A stretch of 64,000 nucleotides of DNA from Actinomadura rubteroloni (GTDB lineage Bacteria > Actinomycetota > Actinomycetes > Streptosporangiales > Streptosporangiaceae). The stretch is taken from contig NZ_MTBP01000003.1 in assembly GCF_002911665.1 (NCBI RefSeq), positions 186,001-250,000 on the forward strand, read 5' to 3'. Position numbers and translations under genes: made by a program. The notes under the pieces are model-generated. The model had not been told where the DNA came from, searched no databases, and saw only the letters and a program-made list of their open reading frames with translations. Below, in pieces: positions 10,572-19,712 of the stretch (its first letter is position 1; every line of letters begins with the position of its first letter).

Positions 10572-10577
10572 TATAGT
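10572..10577 (+). promoter_or_regulatory. -10 element of a likely leaderless promoter
   Basis: TATAGT ends eight bases before the ATG at 10586. With the usual distance from -10 to start site, transcription would begin at or within a base or two of the ATG, and no ribosome site is visible. A matching -35 box is poor. This supports a leaderless mRNA for the ATPase gene. Confidence 0.5.
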
Positions 10578-10585
10578 CCGCTCTC

Positions 10586-12616
10586 ATGGACGTCACGGCC
10601 GAGGGAACGATCGCGGCGCGGCTGGAGCGGGCGCGGGCGCGCCGGTTCGTCGGACGGTCGGCGGAGTCCGCGCTGCTGCGCGACGCCCTGCGCGCGGCCG
10701 AGCCCGGTTTCGCGGTCCTGTACGTCCACGGGCCGGGAGGCGTCGGCAAGACCGCGCTGCTCGGCGAGCTGGCCCGGGTCGCGCGGGACGCGGGCGCGGT
10801 GCCGGTGCGGGTCGACGGCCGCGCCACCGGGCCGTCCCCGGAGGCGTTCGCCGCGTCCGCGCGTCCCGCCGGCCAGGGCCGGACGGTGCTGTTCATCGAC
10901 ACCTACGAGGCGATCCTCCCGCTGGACGGCTGGATCCGGGAGACGCTGATCCCCGGCCTGCCCGCCGACGCCCTGGTCGTCATCGCCGGCCGCACTCCGC
11001 CGCCGCCGGGCTGGTCGGTGAACCCGGGCTGGCGCGACCTGCTCCGCGTCGTCCGCCTGGACAATCTGGACGCCGAGGAGATCAGGGACTACGCCGCCGC
11101 CGCGGGAGCGCCGCCCGGCGTCCACGAACGGCTCGCCGCCGTCACCCACGGCCACCCGCTGGCACTGACGCTGCTCACCGACATCCTGCGGCGCGACCCC
11201 GGCGCGGGCTGCGACCTGGCCGGGTCCCCGGACGTGGTGGACCGGCTGACCGAGTGCTTCCTCGCCGACGCCCCGAGCCCCCGGCACCGCCGCGCGCTCC
11301 AGGCCGCCGCGCACGCCCGGTTCACGACCGAGCCGCTCCTGCGGGCCGCCCTGGACGGCGAGGCCGGCGACCTCTACACCTGGCTGAGCGGCCTGGCGTT
11401 CGTCGAGCACGGGCCGCACGGCCTGTTCCCGCACGATCTCGTCCGCGACGTCGTGGCGGCCGACCTGCGCCGCCGCGATCCGCAGGCCCACGCCGACCTC
11501 CACCACCGCGTCCGCCGCCACCTGATGGACCAGGTCGGGACCAGTTCCGGCCGGCAGCAGGCCCGCTGGATCACCGACGTCAGCTTCCTCGCCCGGACCC
11601 ACCCGGTCATCAGCCGGTTCTGGGACTGGGACGCCCTCGACGCCGCCTACCCCGACCCGCCCGCCCCGTCCGAGCACGCGGAGCTGATCGCGCTGGCCGC
11701 CCGGCACCAGGGGCCGCGCTCGGCGGACCTGCTGCGCCGCTACCTCGTCCATCCCGCCGCGACGGTCGCGGTGTTCCGGTCCGCCGAGCCCGGCCCGCGC
11801 GGGTTCGCCGTGCTGCTGCGGCTCGACCGGATGAGCGACGCGGACCTGGCGGCCGATCCGGCGACCGCCCCGGCCTGGGCGCACGTCCGGGCGCACGGCC
11901 CGCTGGCGGCGGGGGAGCAGGTGACGTTCAGCCGCTTCCTGATCGACCGCGACCACTTCCAGGACGCCTCGCCCACCCGCAACGCCGCGTCCGCCAGCCA
12001 CTCGCAGCGCATCCTCGGCAGCCCCGACCTGGCCTTCGACTTCCTCGGCGCGTTCCGGGAGGGCGCCGTCCAGCCGCAGGTCATGGCGCACGTCGGCTAC
12101 GACCACCTCCCCGGCGCGGCCTACGAGATCGACGGCGCCCGCCACGGGGTGTTCGTCCGGGACTGGCGCGGACGCACCCCGGAGAGCTGGATCGCGATGC
12201 TCGCCGACCGCGACATCGGCCGCACCGCGCCCGCCGACGACCGGCCGTTCATCACCGCGCTCACCCACGCGGCCTTCACCGCCGCCGTCCGGACCGCGCT
12301 GCGCGACCTGCACGCCCCCGACCGCCTCGCCGTCAACCCGCTGCTCGGCTCCCGCGTCGTCGGCGGCGGCGGTCCGCCCGCGCTGCGCGCCGCCGTGCGC
12401 GCCGCGATCGACCACGTCCGCGACGACCCGCAGGAGCACAAGCTCTACCTCGTCCTGGACCGGACGTACCTGCGTCCCGCGCCGACGCAGGAGATCGCCG
12501 CCGAACTCCTCAGCCTCTCGCTCAGCACCTACCGCCGCCACCACACCGCCGCCCTCGCCCGCGTCACCGCGCTGCTGTGGACGCGGGAACGCGACGCCAC
12601 GCTCAACCACCCCTGA
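10586..12616 (+). CDS. STAND-type P-loop ATPase
   Basis: The 676-residue product has Walker A near residue 50 (VHGPGGVGKTALLGEL) inside an ORC/NACHT-like fold that starts FVGRSAESALLRDAL, and a Walker B-like VLFIDTYEAI near residue 107. An arginine-rich winged-helix-like middle and a long helical C-terminal half follow. The end (LSLSTYRRHHTAALARV, about residues 640-658) resembles a helix-turn-helix. The architecture is that of STAND ATPases or LuxR/MalT-like regulators in which nucleotide binding controls an effector; the effector output is not identified. The gene appears leaderless. It stands alone and is not related in detail to the second ATPase at 20730. Confidence 0.8.
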   Translation: MDVTAEGTIAARLERARARRFVGRSAESALLRDALRAAEPGFAVLYVHGPGGVGKTALLGELARVARDAGAVPVRVDGRATGPSPEAFAASARPAGQGRTVLFIDTYEAILPLDGWIRETLIPGLPADALVVIAGRTPPPPGWSVNPGWRDLLRVVRLDNLDAEEIRDYAAAAGAPPGVHERLAAVTHGHPLALTLLTDILRRDPGAGCDLAGSPDVVDRLTECFLADAPSPRHRRALQAAAHARFTTEPLLRAALDGEAGDLYTWLSGLAFVEHGPHGLFPHDLVRDVVAADLRRRDPQAHADLHHRVRRHLMDQVGTSSGRQQARWITDVSFLARTHPVISRFWDWDALDAAYPDPPAPSEHAELIALAARHQGPRSADLLRRYLVHPAATVAVFRSAEPGPRGFAVLLRLDRMSDADLAADPATAPAWAHVRAHGPLAAGEQVTFSRFLIDRDHFQDASPTRNAASASHSQRILGSPDLAFDFLGAFREGAVQPQVMAHVGYDHLPGAAYEIDGARHGVFVRDWRGRTPESWIAMLADRDIGRTAPADDRPFITALTHAAFTAAVRTALRDLHAPDRLAVNPLLGSRVVGGGGPPALRAAVRAAIDHVRDDPQEHKLYLVLDRTYLRPAPTQEIAAELLSLSLSTYRRHHTAALARVTALLWTRERDATLNHP

Positions 12617-12705
12617 AGATGACGTGCGATTGACCGCCGTCCGGCCTGGCGGATGACCGGTGTTCTGCCCGACCTTTCGCTCCCGACAGTCGTGAAGGGA
12701 GTGTC

Positions 12706-14316
12706 ATGGTTCGATTGTTGAGCTGGCTGGGAATGGTGGCCGTCCTGCTCGTGGCGCCGGCGGGGCGGGCGGTCGCGGCGGGGCACCGCGACGTCGTCCG
12801 GACGGACGCCGGGAACGTGCGGGGCGTCGTGGACGGCGTCCGCCGGGCGTTCCTCGGCATCCCCTACGCCGCGCCGCCCGTGGGGGACCTGCGGTGGCGG
12901 GCGCCGCAGCCCGTCCGGCCGTGGGCGGGCGTGCGCGACGCGACGCGCTACGGGTCGTCCTGCCCGCAGATCGCGACGCCCGGCGCCCCCGGGCAGGTCC
13001 CCTCGACCGATGAGGACTGCCTTTTCGTGAACGTCCACACCCCGGTGCGGCCCCGCCGGGGCATGCCCGTGCTGGTGTTCGTGCACGGCGGGTCCGGCGT
13101 CGGCGGCGCCGGGTCGCTGTATCCGGGCGACGCGCTGGCCAACCGCACCGGCACGGTCGTCGTGACGCTCAACTACCGCCTGTCCGCGCTGGGCTACCTC
13201 GCCCTGCCGGCGCTGCGGGCGGAGGCGCCGGCGCTGAACTACGCCATCCAGGACCAGCAGGCCGCGCTGCGCTGGGTCCGGCGGAACATCGCGGCGTTCG
13301 GCGGCGACCCGCACCGGGTGACGCTCGCCGGACAGTCCGCCGGCGCGCTCAGCACGTGCGTCAACATGGTCTCGCCCCGCGCGGCCGGGCTGTTCCAGCG
13401 CGCGATCATCCAGAGCGGCGCCTGCGACCTGTCCTACCAGCCCGGCGAGCCGGACAAGGCGTTCGCCGTCAGCCGGAAGTACGCCGGCCAGGTCGGCTGC
13501 CCGGACGGCCCCGGCCAGCTCGCCTGCCTGCGCAAGACGCCCGTCGCCGAACTGCTGAAGGTGACGCCCCCGGCGGGCGGCGGCGCCGCGGCGGCCATCC
13601 CCGGCTGGACGCTCGTCTACGACGGCGAGACGCTGCCCGGCAACCCGATCGATCTGCTGAAGGACGGCAAGGGCGCCAAGGTCCCGGTCATGCTCGGCAT
13701 CACCCGGGACGAGGGCCGCATGCTCACCGCGTTCCAGTTCGAGGCCGTCCTCGGCCGCGCCGTCACCGAGCAGGAGTACCAGCAACTCCTCACCGGCGCG
13801 TTCGGCCCGCTCGCGCCCGTGCTCGGCGGCGTCTACTCCTCCGGCGCGTACGGCTCGCCGGAGAACGCCCTGGCCGCCCTCTACACCGACACGATGTTCG
13901 CCTGCTCCGCCGACAAGATCGCCCGCACCCTCGCCCCGCGGACGCCGACGTACGCCTACCAGTTCAGCGACCCCGACGCGCCCAACTTCTACATCCCCGT
14001 CCACGACGTCGACCTCGGAGCCTTCCACGCCGGTGAGCTTCCGTACCTGTTCGACACCGTCACCGAACGGCCTCTGACGCCGTCGCAGAAAGCCCTGTCC
14101 CGCCAGATGATGGACTACTGGGCGGCCTTCGCGGCGACCGGGAACCCCGCCGCCGCGGGCCAGCCCGTCTGGCCCCGCTACAACACCGTGACGACCGCCT
14201 ACCGCGACCTGCTGCCCGGCGGCGCGCCGGCCGTCCTGCGCCGAGGCGCCTTCCAGGACCAGCACCACTGCTCACTGTGGGACTCGCTCACCACGCAGTC
14301 CCGCCCCGGCGCCTGA
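12706..14316 (+). CDS. Secreted type-B carboxylesterase
   Basis: The 536-residue product begins with a Sec signal peptide (LLSWLGMVAVLLVAPAGRAVAA, cleavage likely after AVAA). Type-B carboxylesterase motifs follow: FLGIPYAAPPVGDLRW near residue 50, the DEDCLFVNVHTP segment, an HGG oxyanion loop, and the nucleophile elbow GQSAGA with Ser211. The acid is probably the Glu in RDEGRML and the base the His in AFHAGELPYLF, so the triad looks complete. An AAGGGAG ribosome site lies before the ATG. The enzyme should hydrolyse carboxylic esters outside the cell; the substrate is unknown. A strong terminator hairpin follows, so it is probably monocistronic. Confidence 0.93.
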   Translation: MVRLLSWLGMVAVLLVAPAGRAVAAGHRDVVRTDAGNVRGVVDGVRRAFLGIPYAAPPVGDLRWRAPQPVRPWAGVRDATRYGSSCPQIATPGAPGQVPSTDEDCLFVNVHTPVRPRRGMPVLVFVHGGSGVGGAGSLYPGDALANRTGTVVVTLNYRLSALGYLALPALRAEAPALNYAIQDQQAALRWVRRNIAAFGGDPHRVTLAGQSAGALSTCVNMVSPRAAGLFQRAIIQSGACDLSYQPGEPDKAFAVSRKYAGQVGCPDGPGQLACLRKTPVAELLKVTPPAGGGAAAAIPGWTLVYDGETLPGNPIDLLKDGKGAKVPVMLGITRDEGRMLTAFQFEAVLGRAVTEQEYQQLLTGAFGPLAPVLGGVYSSGAYGSPENALAALYTDTMFACSADKIARTLAPRTPTYAYQFSDPDAPNFYIPVHDVDLGAFHAGELPYLFDTVTERPLTPSQKALSRQMMDYWAAFAATGNPAAAGQPVWPRYNTVTTAYRDLLPGGAPAVLRRGAFQDQHHCSLWDSLTTQSRPGA

Positions 14317-14327
14317 CCCTCCCAGCG

Positions 14328-14353
14328 GCCCCGGCCCCACACGGGGCCGGGGC
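14328..14353 (+). terminator. Rho-independent-like stem-loop after the carboxylesterase
   Basis: An 11-base perfect inverted repeat (GCCCCGGCCCC / GGGGCCGGGGC) is separated by the four-base loop ACAC, starting 12 bases past the carboxylesterase stop. There is no T-run, as is common in high-GC actinomycetes. It could also serve the leftward gene ending at 14444. Confidence 0.8.
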
Positions 14354-14443
14354 TTCAGGGCGTCGGCAGGCGGCGGCGGACCAATCGGCCGCGCGTGGTC
14401 GGCCACCTCGGCCGCACGGCGAGGACGGCGCCGATCGGGCGCG

Positions 14444-15718
14444 TCAGCGCAGGTCCGCGAGGAGCGTGGCGAGTTCGGCTTCCTGTTTCGCCGGTGCCAT
14501 CGGCGGGTTGGAGTGGTCGATGCCGAAGGTCTTGAGGACCTGGTCCATCTGCGCGTCGATGAACGTCCAGCCGGTGCCGTCCAGCGGCTGCAACGAGTTC
14601 TGGTCGGCGTCCCAGAGGTCGCGCAGCGCCTTGGCGGCGGCGTGGGCTCCCTTCGCGTTCCCCGACCGCGCGTCGGTGAGCGCGGTGGACGCGAGCGCCC
14701 TCAACTCGCCGACCTCGGCGGGCGGGAACCTCTTGACGGCCTGGCCGGGCGCGAGCTGGACGGTCGGGGTGGCGTCGGTCTCCGGCGCCGGCGCGACGTG
14801 CGGCCGGTTGTGCGCCACCGTCAGCAGGACCACCGTGGCGACGGCGAGAGCGCCGAAGCCGGCCAGCGCGACGCGTTCCCTGCGCGGGTCGCCGGAAATA
14901 TGCGGGTTCCGCGCGGCCCGGTGAGTCTCGGTGACGTCGGAGCGCGTCGCGGTCAGGTAGAGGACGGTCGCCAGGATCAGCCCGAGGAAGATCAGGCTGG
15001 TGGTGAAGGTGCCGAGGGCGAGGCCCGTCGGGTCGCCCGGGGACGCGGCGACCTCGGGCGAGGCGAGCCAGTCGCCGATGTTGGCGCCCAGCGGGCGGGT
15101 CAGGATGTAGGCGAGCCAGAAGGACAGCACGGGGTTCGCGCCGAACCTCCACAGCAGCGTGATCGACGCGATCAGGCCGAGCGGCAGCAGGACCGAGGCT
15201 CCCGGGCTCCAGCCGGTGAGGTCGAGGGTCCAGTCGCCGGTGGCGGTGCCGAGCGCGAAGGTGACGAGGACGGTGAGCCAGTAGAACGACTCACGCGACC
15301 GCGTCGTGACCGCGTGGATCGACAGGGTCCGCTCGCGCAGCCACCACACGCCGAAGATCGCCGCGAGCAGGACCGAGAACACCGTGGAACTGATCCACAG
15401 CGGCACGTTGAGCTGGTCGGTCAGGATGTCGGTGTACAGCGTGCCCGTGACGCTGACGACGACCACGGTGAGCCAGTACGGGAACGGGACGTACCGCGTC
15501 AGCCGCAACTGGACGGCCAGGACCGCCACGAAGACCGCGGTGAAGATCAGGGCCGTGTTCACCAGCCCGACCCCGAGCTGGTTGTTGATCCAGTCGGCGA
15601 AGCTCTCGCCGACGGTCGTGCAGAGGATCTTGATCACCCAGAACCAGACGGTGACCTCGGGAACCTTGTTCAGCAGAAGCCGCCCGCGCCGCGGGCGCAC
15701 CGCGCTCGTCGTTGTCAT
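14444..15718 (-). CDS. COG4705-like multi-span membrane protein with a C-terminal helical domain
   Basis: The 424-residue product opens with a conserved-looking segment (LNKVPEVTVWFWVIKILCTTVGESF) typical of COG4705 membrane proteins, which contain internally repeated DUF347-like units. About nine to ten hydrophobic helices run through residues 15-265. A further helix (ALAVATVVLLTVA) is followed by a ~110-residue soluble domain, probably outside the membrane, with a helical pattern. This C-terminal domain extends beyond the basic membrane repeat unit. The gene lies 38 bases downstream of the histidine kinase gene and is probably the last gene of that operon. Transport of a cation or metal has been suggested for relatives; I cannot assign a substrate. 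Confidence 0.8.
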   Translation of the reverse strand: MTTTSAVRPRRGRLLLNKVPEVTVWFWVIKILCTTVGESFADWINNQLGVGLVNTALIFTAVFVAVLAVQLRLTRYVPFPYWLTVVVVSVTGTLYTDILTDQLNVPLWISSTVFSVLLAAIFGVWWLRERTLSIHAVTTRSRESFYWLTVLVTFALGTATGDWTLDLTGWSPGASVLLPLGLIASITLLWRFGANPVLSFWLAYILTRPLGANIGDWLASPEVAASPGDPTGLALGTFTTSLIFLGLILATVLYLTATRSDVTETHRAARNPHISGDPRRERVALAGFGALAVATVVLLTVAHNRPHVAPAPETDATPTVQLAPGQAVKRFPPAEVGELRALASTALTDARSGNAKGAHAAAKALRDLWDADQNSLQPLDGTGWTFIDAQMDQVLKTFGIDHSNPPMAPAKQEAELATLLADLR

Positions 15719-15756
15719 GCCGAGAGGCTGGACCGCCGCACCTGTCCGTAACCTGA

Positions 15757-17000
15757 CTACGCGGGGAGCGTCACCGCGACGCGGCCGTGGCCGTCGGCGA
15801 TCGCGCGGACCTCCACGCCGGCGGACGCGGCGAGACGCCGGACCACGGCCAGCCCCAGTCCGTGCCCGCCGCCGCCGGTGACGCCCGCCTCGAAGGCCCG
15901 GCCGACCTCAGCCGGACCGAATCCCGGGCCGTCGTCGAGGACCTCGGTCACCACGCTCCGGGCCTGGACGCGCGCCGTGATCCGGACGCGCGAGGCCGCG
16001 TGCCGAAGGCCGTTGTCGAGCAGGGGCGACAGTACGGCCACGACCAGGTCGGCCGACACGGCGACCTCGATGCCGGCCGGAACGGCGAGGTCGACCCGGC
16101 GTCCCGCGATGGCCCGCCGTGCCGCCGTCCTGAGATCGCAACGGGTGCCGCCGCCGCTCCCCGGCCGGGCGGTGCCGAGGATCGTGGTCACCGCCGTGTC
16201 CACGCGCTCGACCTCCCGCAGGACCGTCTCCGGCGCCAGCTCGCAGCCCGACAGCCGGGCGAGCTGGGCCTCACCGCGCAGGACGGTCAGGGGCGTCCGC
16301 AGCTCGTGGGCGATCTCGTCGGTGAGCCGCCGTTCGTCGGCGAGCGCGGTGTCGACGCGTTCCAGGAGGCGGTCGAGCGTGCGTCCGAGCTCCCCGAACT
16401 CGTCGCGGGGGACGCCGAGGTCGAAGCGGCGCCCGGGTTCGTGATCGCCCCAGTCGTCGGCGAGGGCGGCCATGTCGTGGACCACCCGCAGTGCCCGGCG
16501 CACCGCGAGGTGGGCGACGGCGCCCGCGAGCATGATCGACAGGACCCCGAGGACGAGCGACATCGCCAGGCCGCGCCGCACCGACGCCTCGTAGGGCGTC
16601 AGATCCACGCCCGCGACCACCACGACCCGGTGGCCTTCGATCGAGACCGGCCGGGAACGCAGGAGGTGGCCGTCGGCCGTGGTGGTCCGGGACCGTCCGG
16701 AGCCCGCCAGCTCCTCGACGTGGTCGAGGACGCCGTCCGGTGCGATCCCGTCGATGAGGCGCCCGTCGGCGTACACCCACGAGACCGTGTCCAGGGCCTC
16801 GTTGCCGTTCTCGGTCATCACGACGCGGCCACCGCGCACGGTGACGTTCGCCGCGACCGCCTCCGCGCGCGTGCGCGCCAGCCCCAGCGAGTCGGCGTCG
16901 GTCACCCGGCTCAGCAGCACGTGCGAGACCACCACCAGGACCGCCACGACCGCCGTCGCGATCATCACCGTCAACGCGACGGCCCGTCCTCGGAAGCCCG

Positions 17001-17010
<10 letters not shown>
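15757..17010 (-). CDS. Two-component sensor histidine kinase
   Basis: The 417-residue product has an N-terminal membrane helix (VALTVMIATAVVAVLVVVSHVLL), a short extracytoplasmic sensor region, a second membrane helix (near 150-175), a HAMP-like linker, then the DHp domain with the phospho-accepting His in DEIAHELRTPLTV (near residue 242) and a catalytic ATPase domain. The ATPase boxes are N (LLDNGLRHA), G1 (DDGPGFG) and G2 (GGHGLGLAVV). The start overlaps the end of the response regulator gene; the first ATG (17010) has GGTGGG six bases upstream, while the ATG at 17004 would give an ATGA overlap. It partners the regulator just upstream. Confidence 0.93.
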
Positions 17011-17654
<644 letters not shown>

Positions 17655-17664
17655 GCGCCCGGCG

Positions 17665-18501
17665 TCAGGAGGAGAGGCCGCCGCTCGCGAGGAGGCCGAT
17701 GAGCATTCCGGCGACGGCGAGGCGGTAGAGGACGAAGGCGTTGAAGGTGTGGCGGGCGACGAAGCGCAGCAGCCAGGCGATGGAGGCGTAGGCGACGGCG
17801 AACGACACCAGGGTGCCCACCAGGAGCGGGCCCGTCGCGGTGCCCGTGCCGAGCGCGTCTTTGAGTTCGTAGAGGCCGGCGCCGGTGAGGGCGGGGATGC
17901 CGAGGAAGAACGACAGCCGGGTGGCGGCGACGCGGTCCAGGCCGCGCAGCAGCCCGGTGGACATGGTGGCGCCGGAGCGGGAGAAGCCGGGGAACAGCAG
18001 GGCGAGGATCTGGGACGAGCCCACCAGCAGCGCGTCGGTGCGGGTGGCGTCCTCCTCGCCGCGCCTGTGGCGGCCGTACCGGTCGGCGGCCCACATGAAC
18101 CCGCTGCCGATGATCAGTGACCCGGCGACCACCCACAAGGAGGCCAGCGGCCCGTCGATGAGCGGTTTGGCGGCCAGGCCGACCAGGACCACGGGGACGG
18201 TGGCGTAGATGACCCACCAGGCGAACTTGTAGTCGTGGCCCTGGCGCTGCTCCTTGTCCGCGACACCGCGCAGCCAGGCTCCGGCGATGCGGGCGATGTC
18301 GGAGAAGAAGTAGAGCAGGACGGCGGCGATCGCGCCGACCTGGATGACCGCGGTGAACCCGACCACGGAGTCGTCGTCGACGGGGATGTTCATCAGCCCT
18401 TCGACGATCTTCAGATGGCCGGTGGAGGAGACGGGCAGGAACTCCGTCAGCCCCTCGACGACCCCGAGGACGACGGCCTGGCCGATGGTGATGGCGGTCA
18501 T
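17665..18501 (-). CDS. uppP: Undecaprenyl-diphosphatase (UppP/BacA)
   Basis: The 278-residue integral membrane enzyme removes a phosphate from undecaprenyl diphosphate, regenerating the lipid carrier for peptidoglycan and other wall polymers; extra copies give bacitracin resistance in many bacteria. Signature motifs are both present: EGLTEFLPVSSTGHL (residues 15-29) and PGFSRSGATMSTGLLRGLDR (about residues 168-187), which hold the catalytic Glu and Arg/Ser residues. About seven to eight membrane segments are predicted from hydrophobicity. The neighbour upstream is a DedA protein, a family now linked to undecaprenyl-phosphate translocation, so the two steps of carrier recycling are adjacent. 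The two-component genes follow. Confidence 0.96.
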   Translation of the reverse strand: MTAITIGQAVVLGVVEGLTEFLPVSSTGHLKIVEGLMNIPVDDDSVVGFTAVIQVGAIAAVLLYFFSDIARIAGAWLRGVADKEQRQGHDYKFAWWVIYATVPVVLVGLAAKPLIDGPLASLWVVAGSLIIGSGFMWAADRYGRHRRGEEDATRTDALLVGSSQILALLFPGFSRSGATMSTGLLRGLDRVAATRLSFFLGIPALTGAGLYELKDALGTGTATGPLLVGTLVSFAVAYASIAWLLRFVARHTFNAFVLYRLAVAGMLIGLLASGGLSS

Positions 18502-18589
18502 GCGGATCTGCTTTCTGGACGGCCGCCGGAGCGGCGGTGGTGGTTGCTGAAGAGCGGGGACGAGCCGGGCGCCGCCCCGGCGCCGGGCC

Positions 18590-19228
18590 TCACGAAGAGC
18601 CGCCGTCCCGGCGGCGCCGGTTCCGGCGCAGTTCGAGCAGCACGGGAACGGCCGACACGACCACGATCACCGCGATGATCGGCAGCAGGTAGGCGTCGAC
18701 GCCGGGGATCGTGGAGCCGAGGGCGTACCCGGCCACGGTCACCCCGACCGCCCAGACCGACCCGCCGACCACCTGCCAGAGCGTGAACACCTTCGCCGGA
18801 ACGTCCAGCGCACCGGCCATCGGGTTGAGGACCGTGCGCACGACCGGGATGAACCGGGCCAGCACGATCGCCTTGCCGTGTCCGTAGGAGCGCAGGAGTT
18901 CCTCCGCCCGCGCGGCGCCCCGCCGCAGATGTTCGCTGCGGGAGCGCGCCAGCAGCGGCCGGCCGCCCCGCCGTCCGATCAAGAATCCGGTCTGCGCGCC
19001 GACCAGCGCGCCCGCGACCGCCGCGAGCAGCACCAGCGGCAACGACAGATGGACCTTCCCTGTCGCCGAGGTCGTGCACAACAGGCCGGCGGTGAACAGC
19101 AGCGAGTCACCCGGCAGGAAGAACCCGATCAACAGGCCGGTCTCGGCGAACAGGACCAGGAACACCCCGAACGCGCCGAGACTCGACAGCAGGGACGTCG
19201 CGTCCAGCGGGTTGAGCGCCGCCGCCAT
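18590..19228 (-). CDS. DedA-family membrane protein
   Basis: The 212-residue product starts at the ATG at 19228; the longer frame runs into the operator region. DedA (SNARE-associated) motifs are visible: FAETGLLIGFFLPGDSLLFTAG near the N-terminus, LVGAQTGFLIGRRGG, and the signature FIPVVRTVLNPMAGA (near residue 115), in which the conserved F-x-P-x-x-R is intact. Several membrane helices and a basic tail follow. DedA proteins have been shown in some bacteria to flip undecaprenyl phosphate or other lipid phosphates. UppP follows 88 bases downstream. The promoter region is shared with the divergent BlaI-type gene. Confidence 0.92.
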   Translation of the reverse strand: MAAALNPLDATSLLSSLGAFGVFLVLFAETGLLIGFFLPGDSLLFTAGLLCTTSATGKVHLSLPLVLLAAVAGALVGAQTGFLIGRRGGRPLLARSRSEHLRRGAARAEELLRSYGHGKAIVLARFIPVVRTVLNPMAGALDVPAKVFTLWQVVGGSVWAVGVTVAGYALGSTIPGVDAYLLPIIAVIVVVSAVPVLLELRRNRRRRDGGSS

Positions 19229-19270
19229 GGCTCCTCGTTTCCCGGGGTCGCCCGATCGAATACAGTGACA

Positions 19271-19303
19271 TCTACACCATGTAGAAGTTCTACACCATGT
19301 AGA
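19271..19303. promoter_or_regulatory. Two BlaI/MecI-type operators
   Basis: Two identical 15-base palindromes, TCTACACCATGTAGA, occupy 19271-19285 and 19289-19303, 18 bases centre to centre. The TACA…TGTA core is the hallmark of BlaI/MecI repressor sites. They lie between the divergent DedA and BlaI-type genes, so one repressor could control both directions, including its own gene. Confidence 0.85.
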
Positions 19304-19328
19304 TGCTCGAAGACGCCCGGAGGTTCGC

Positions 19329-19706
19329 TTGGACGAGGGCACGGGCGCGCGCCGTCCCGCCGGCGCGCTGGAAGCCGAGCTGCTGGCCGTGCTCCAGAGC
19401 GCGGAGGCGGCGCTGACCCCGGGCGACGTGGCCGGGAGGATGGGCGGCGAACTGAGCTATTCGACGGTCGTCACCGTCCTGTCCCGCATGCACGCCAAAG
19501 GCACCCTGAACCGCGAGCGTTCGGGCCGCGCCTACGCCTACAGCCCGGTCCTGGACGCGGCCGGGATGGCGGCCCGCCGGATGCGGGAGGTCCTGGAGAA
19601 CGAGCGCGACCGCGACGCGGTCCTCACCCGGTTCGTCGGCGAGCTGTCGCCCCGGGACGAGGCCCTGTTCCGCCGCCTGCTGTCCTCCGACGACGGACAG
19701 GAGTGA
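19329..19706 (+). CDS. BlaI/MecI-family transcriptional repressor
   Basis: The 125-residue protein starts at a TTG (19329) with GGAGG five bases upstream. The winged-helix domain includes the typical GELSYSTVVTVLSRMHAKGTL recognition region and the wing RSGRAYAYSPV; a C-terminal dimerisation helix contains FVGELSPRDEALFRRLL. BlaI repressors are released from DNA by proteolysis when the partner M56 peptidase senses beta-lactam or wall damage. The M56 gene lies six bases downstream, and two operator palindromes lie just upstream, so autoregulation is very likely. Beta-lactamase genes are not seen here, so the regulon may instead be the divergent DedA/UppP set. Confidence 0.93.
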   Translation: MDEGTGARRPAGALEAELLAVLQSAEAALTPGDVAGRMGGELSYSTVVTVLSRMHAKGTLNRERSGRAYAYSPVLDAAGMAARRMREVLENERDRDAVLTRFVGELSPRDEALFRRLLSSDDGQE

Positions 19707-19712
19707 CCGGGC

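Noticed and set aside
10571..12610. Minus-strand frame of 679 codons opposite the STAND ATPase
   Set aside because: No motif; composition is typical of an antisense frame, while the plus-strand protein has clear Walker motifs.
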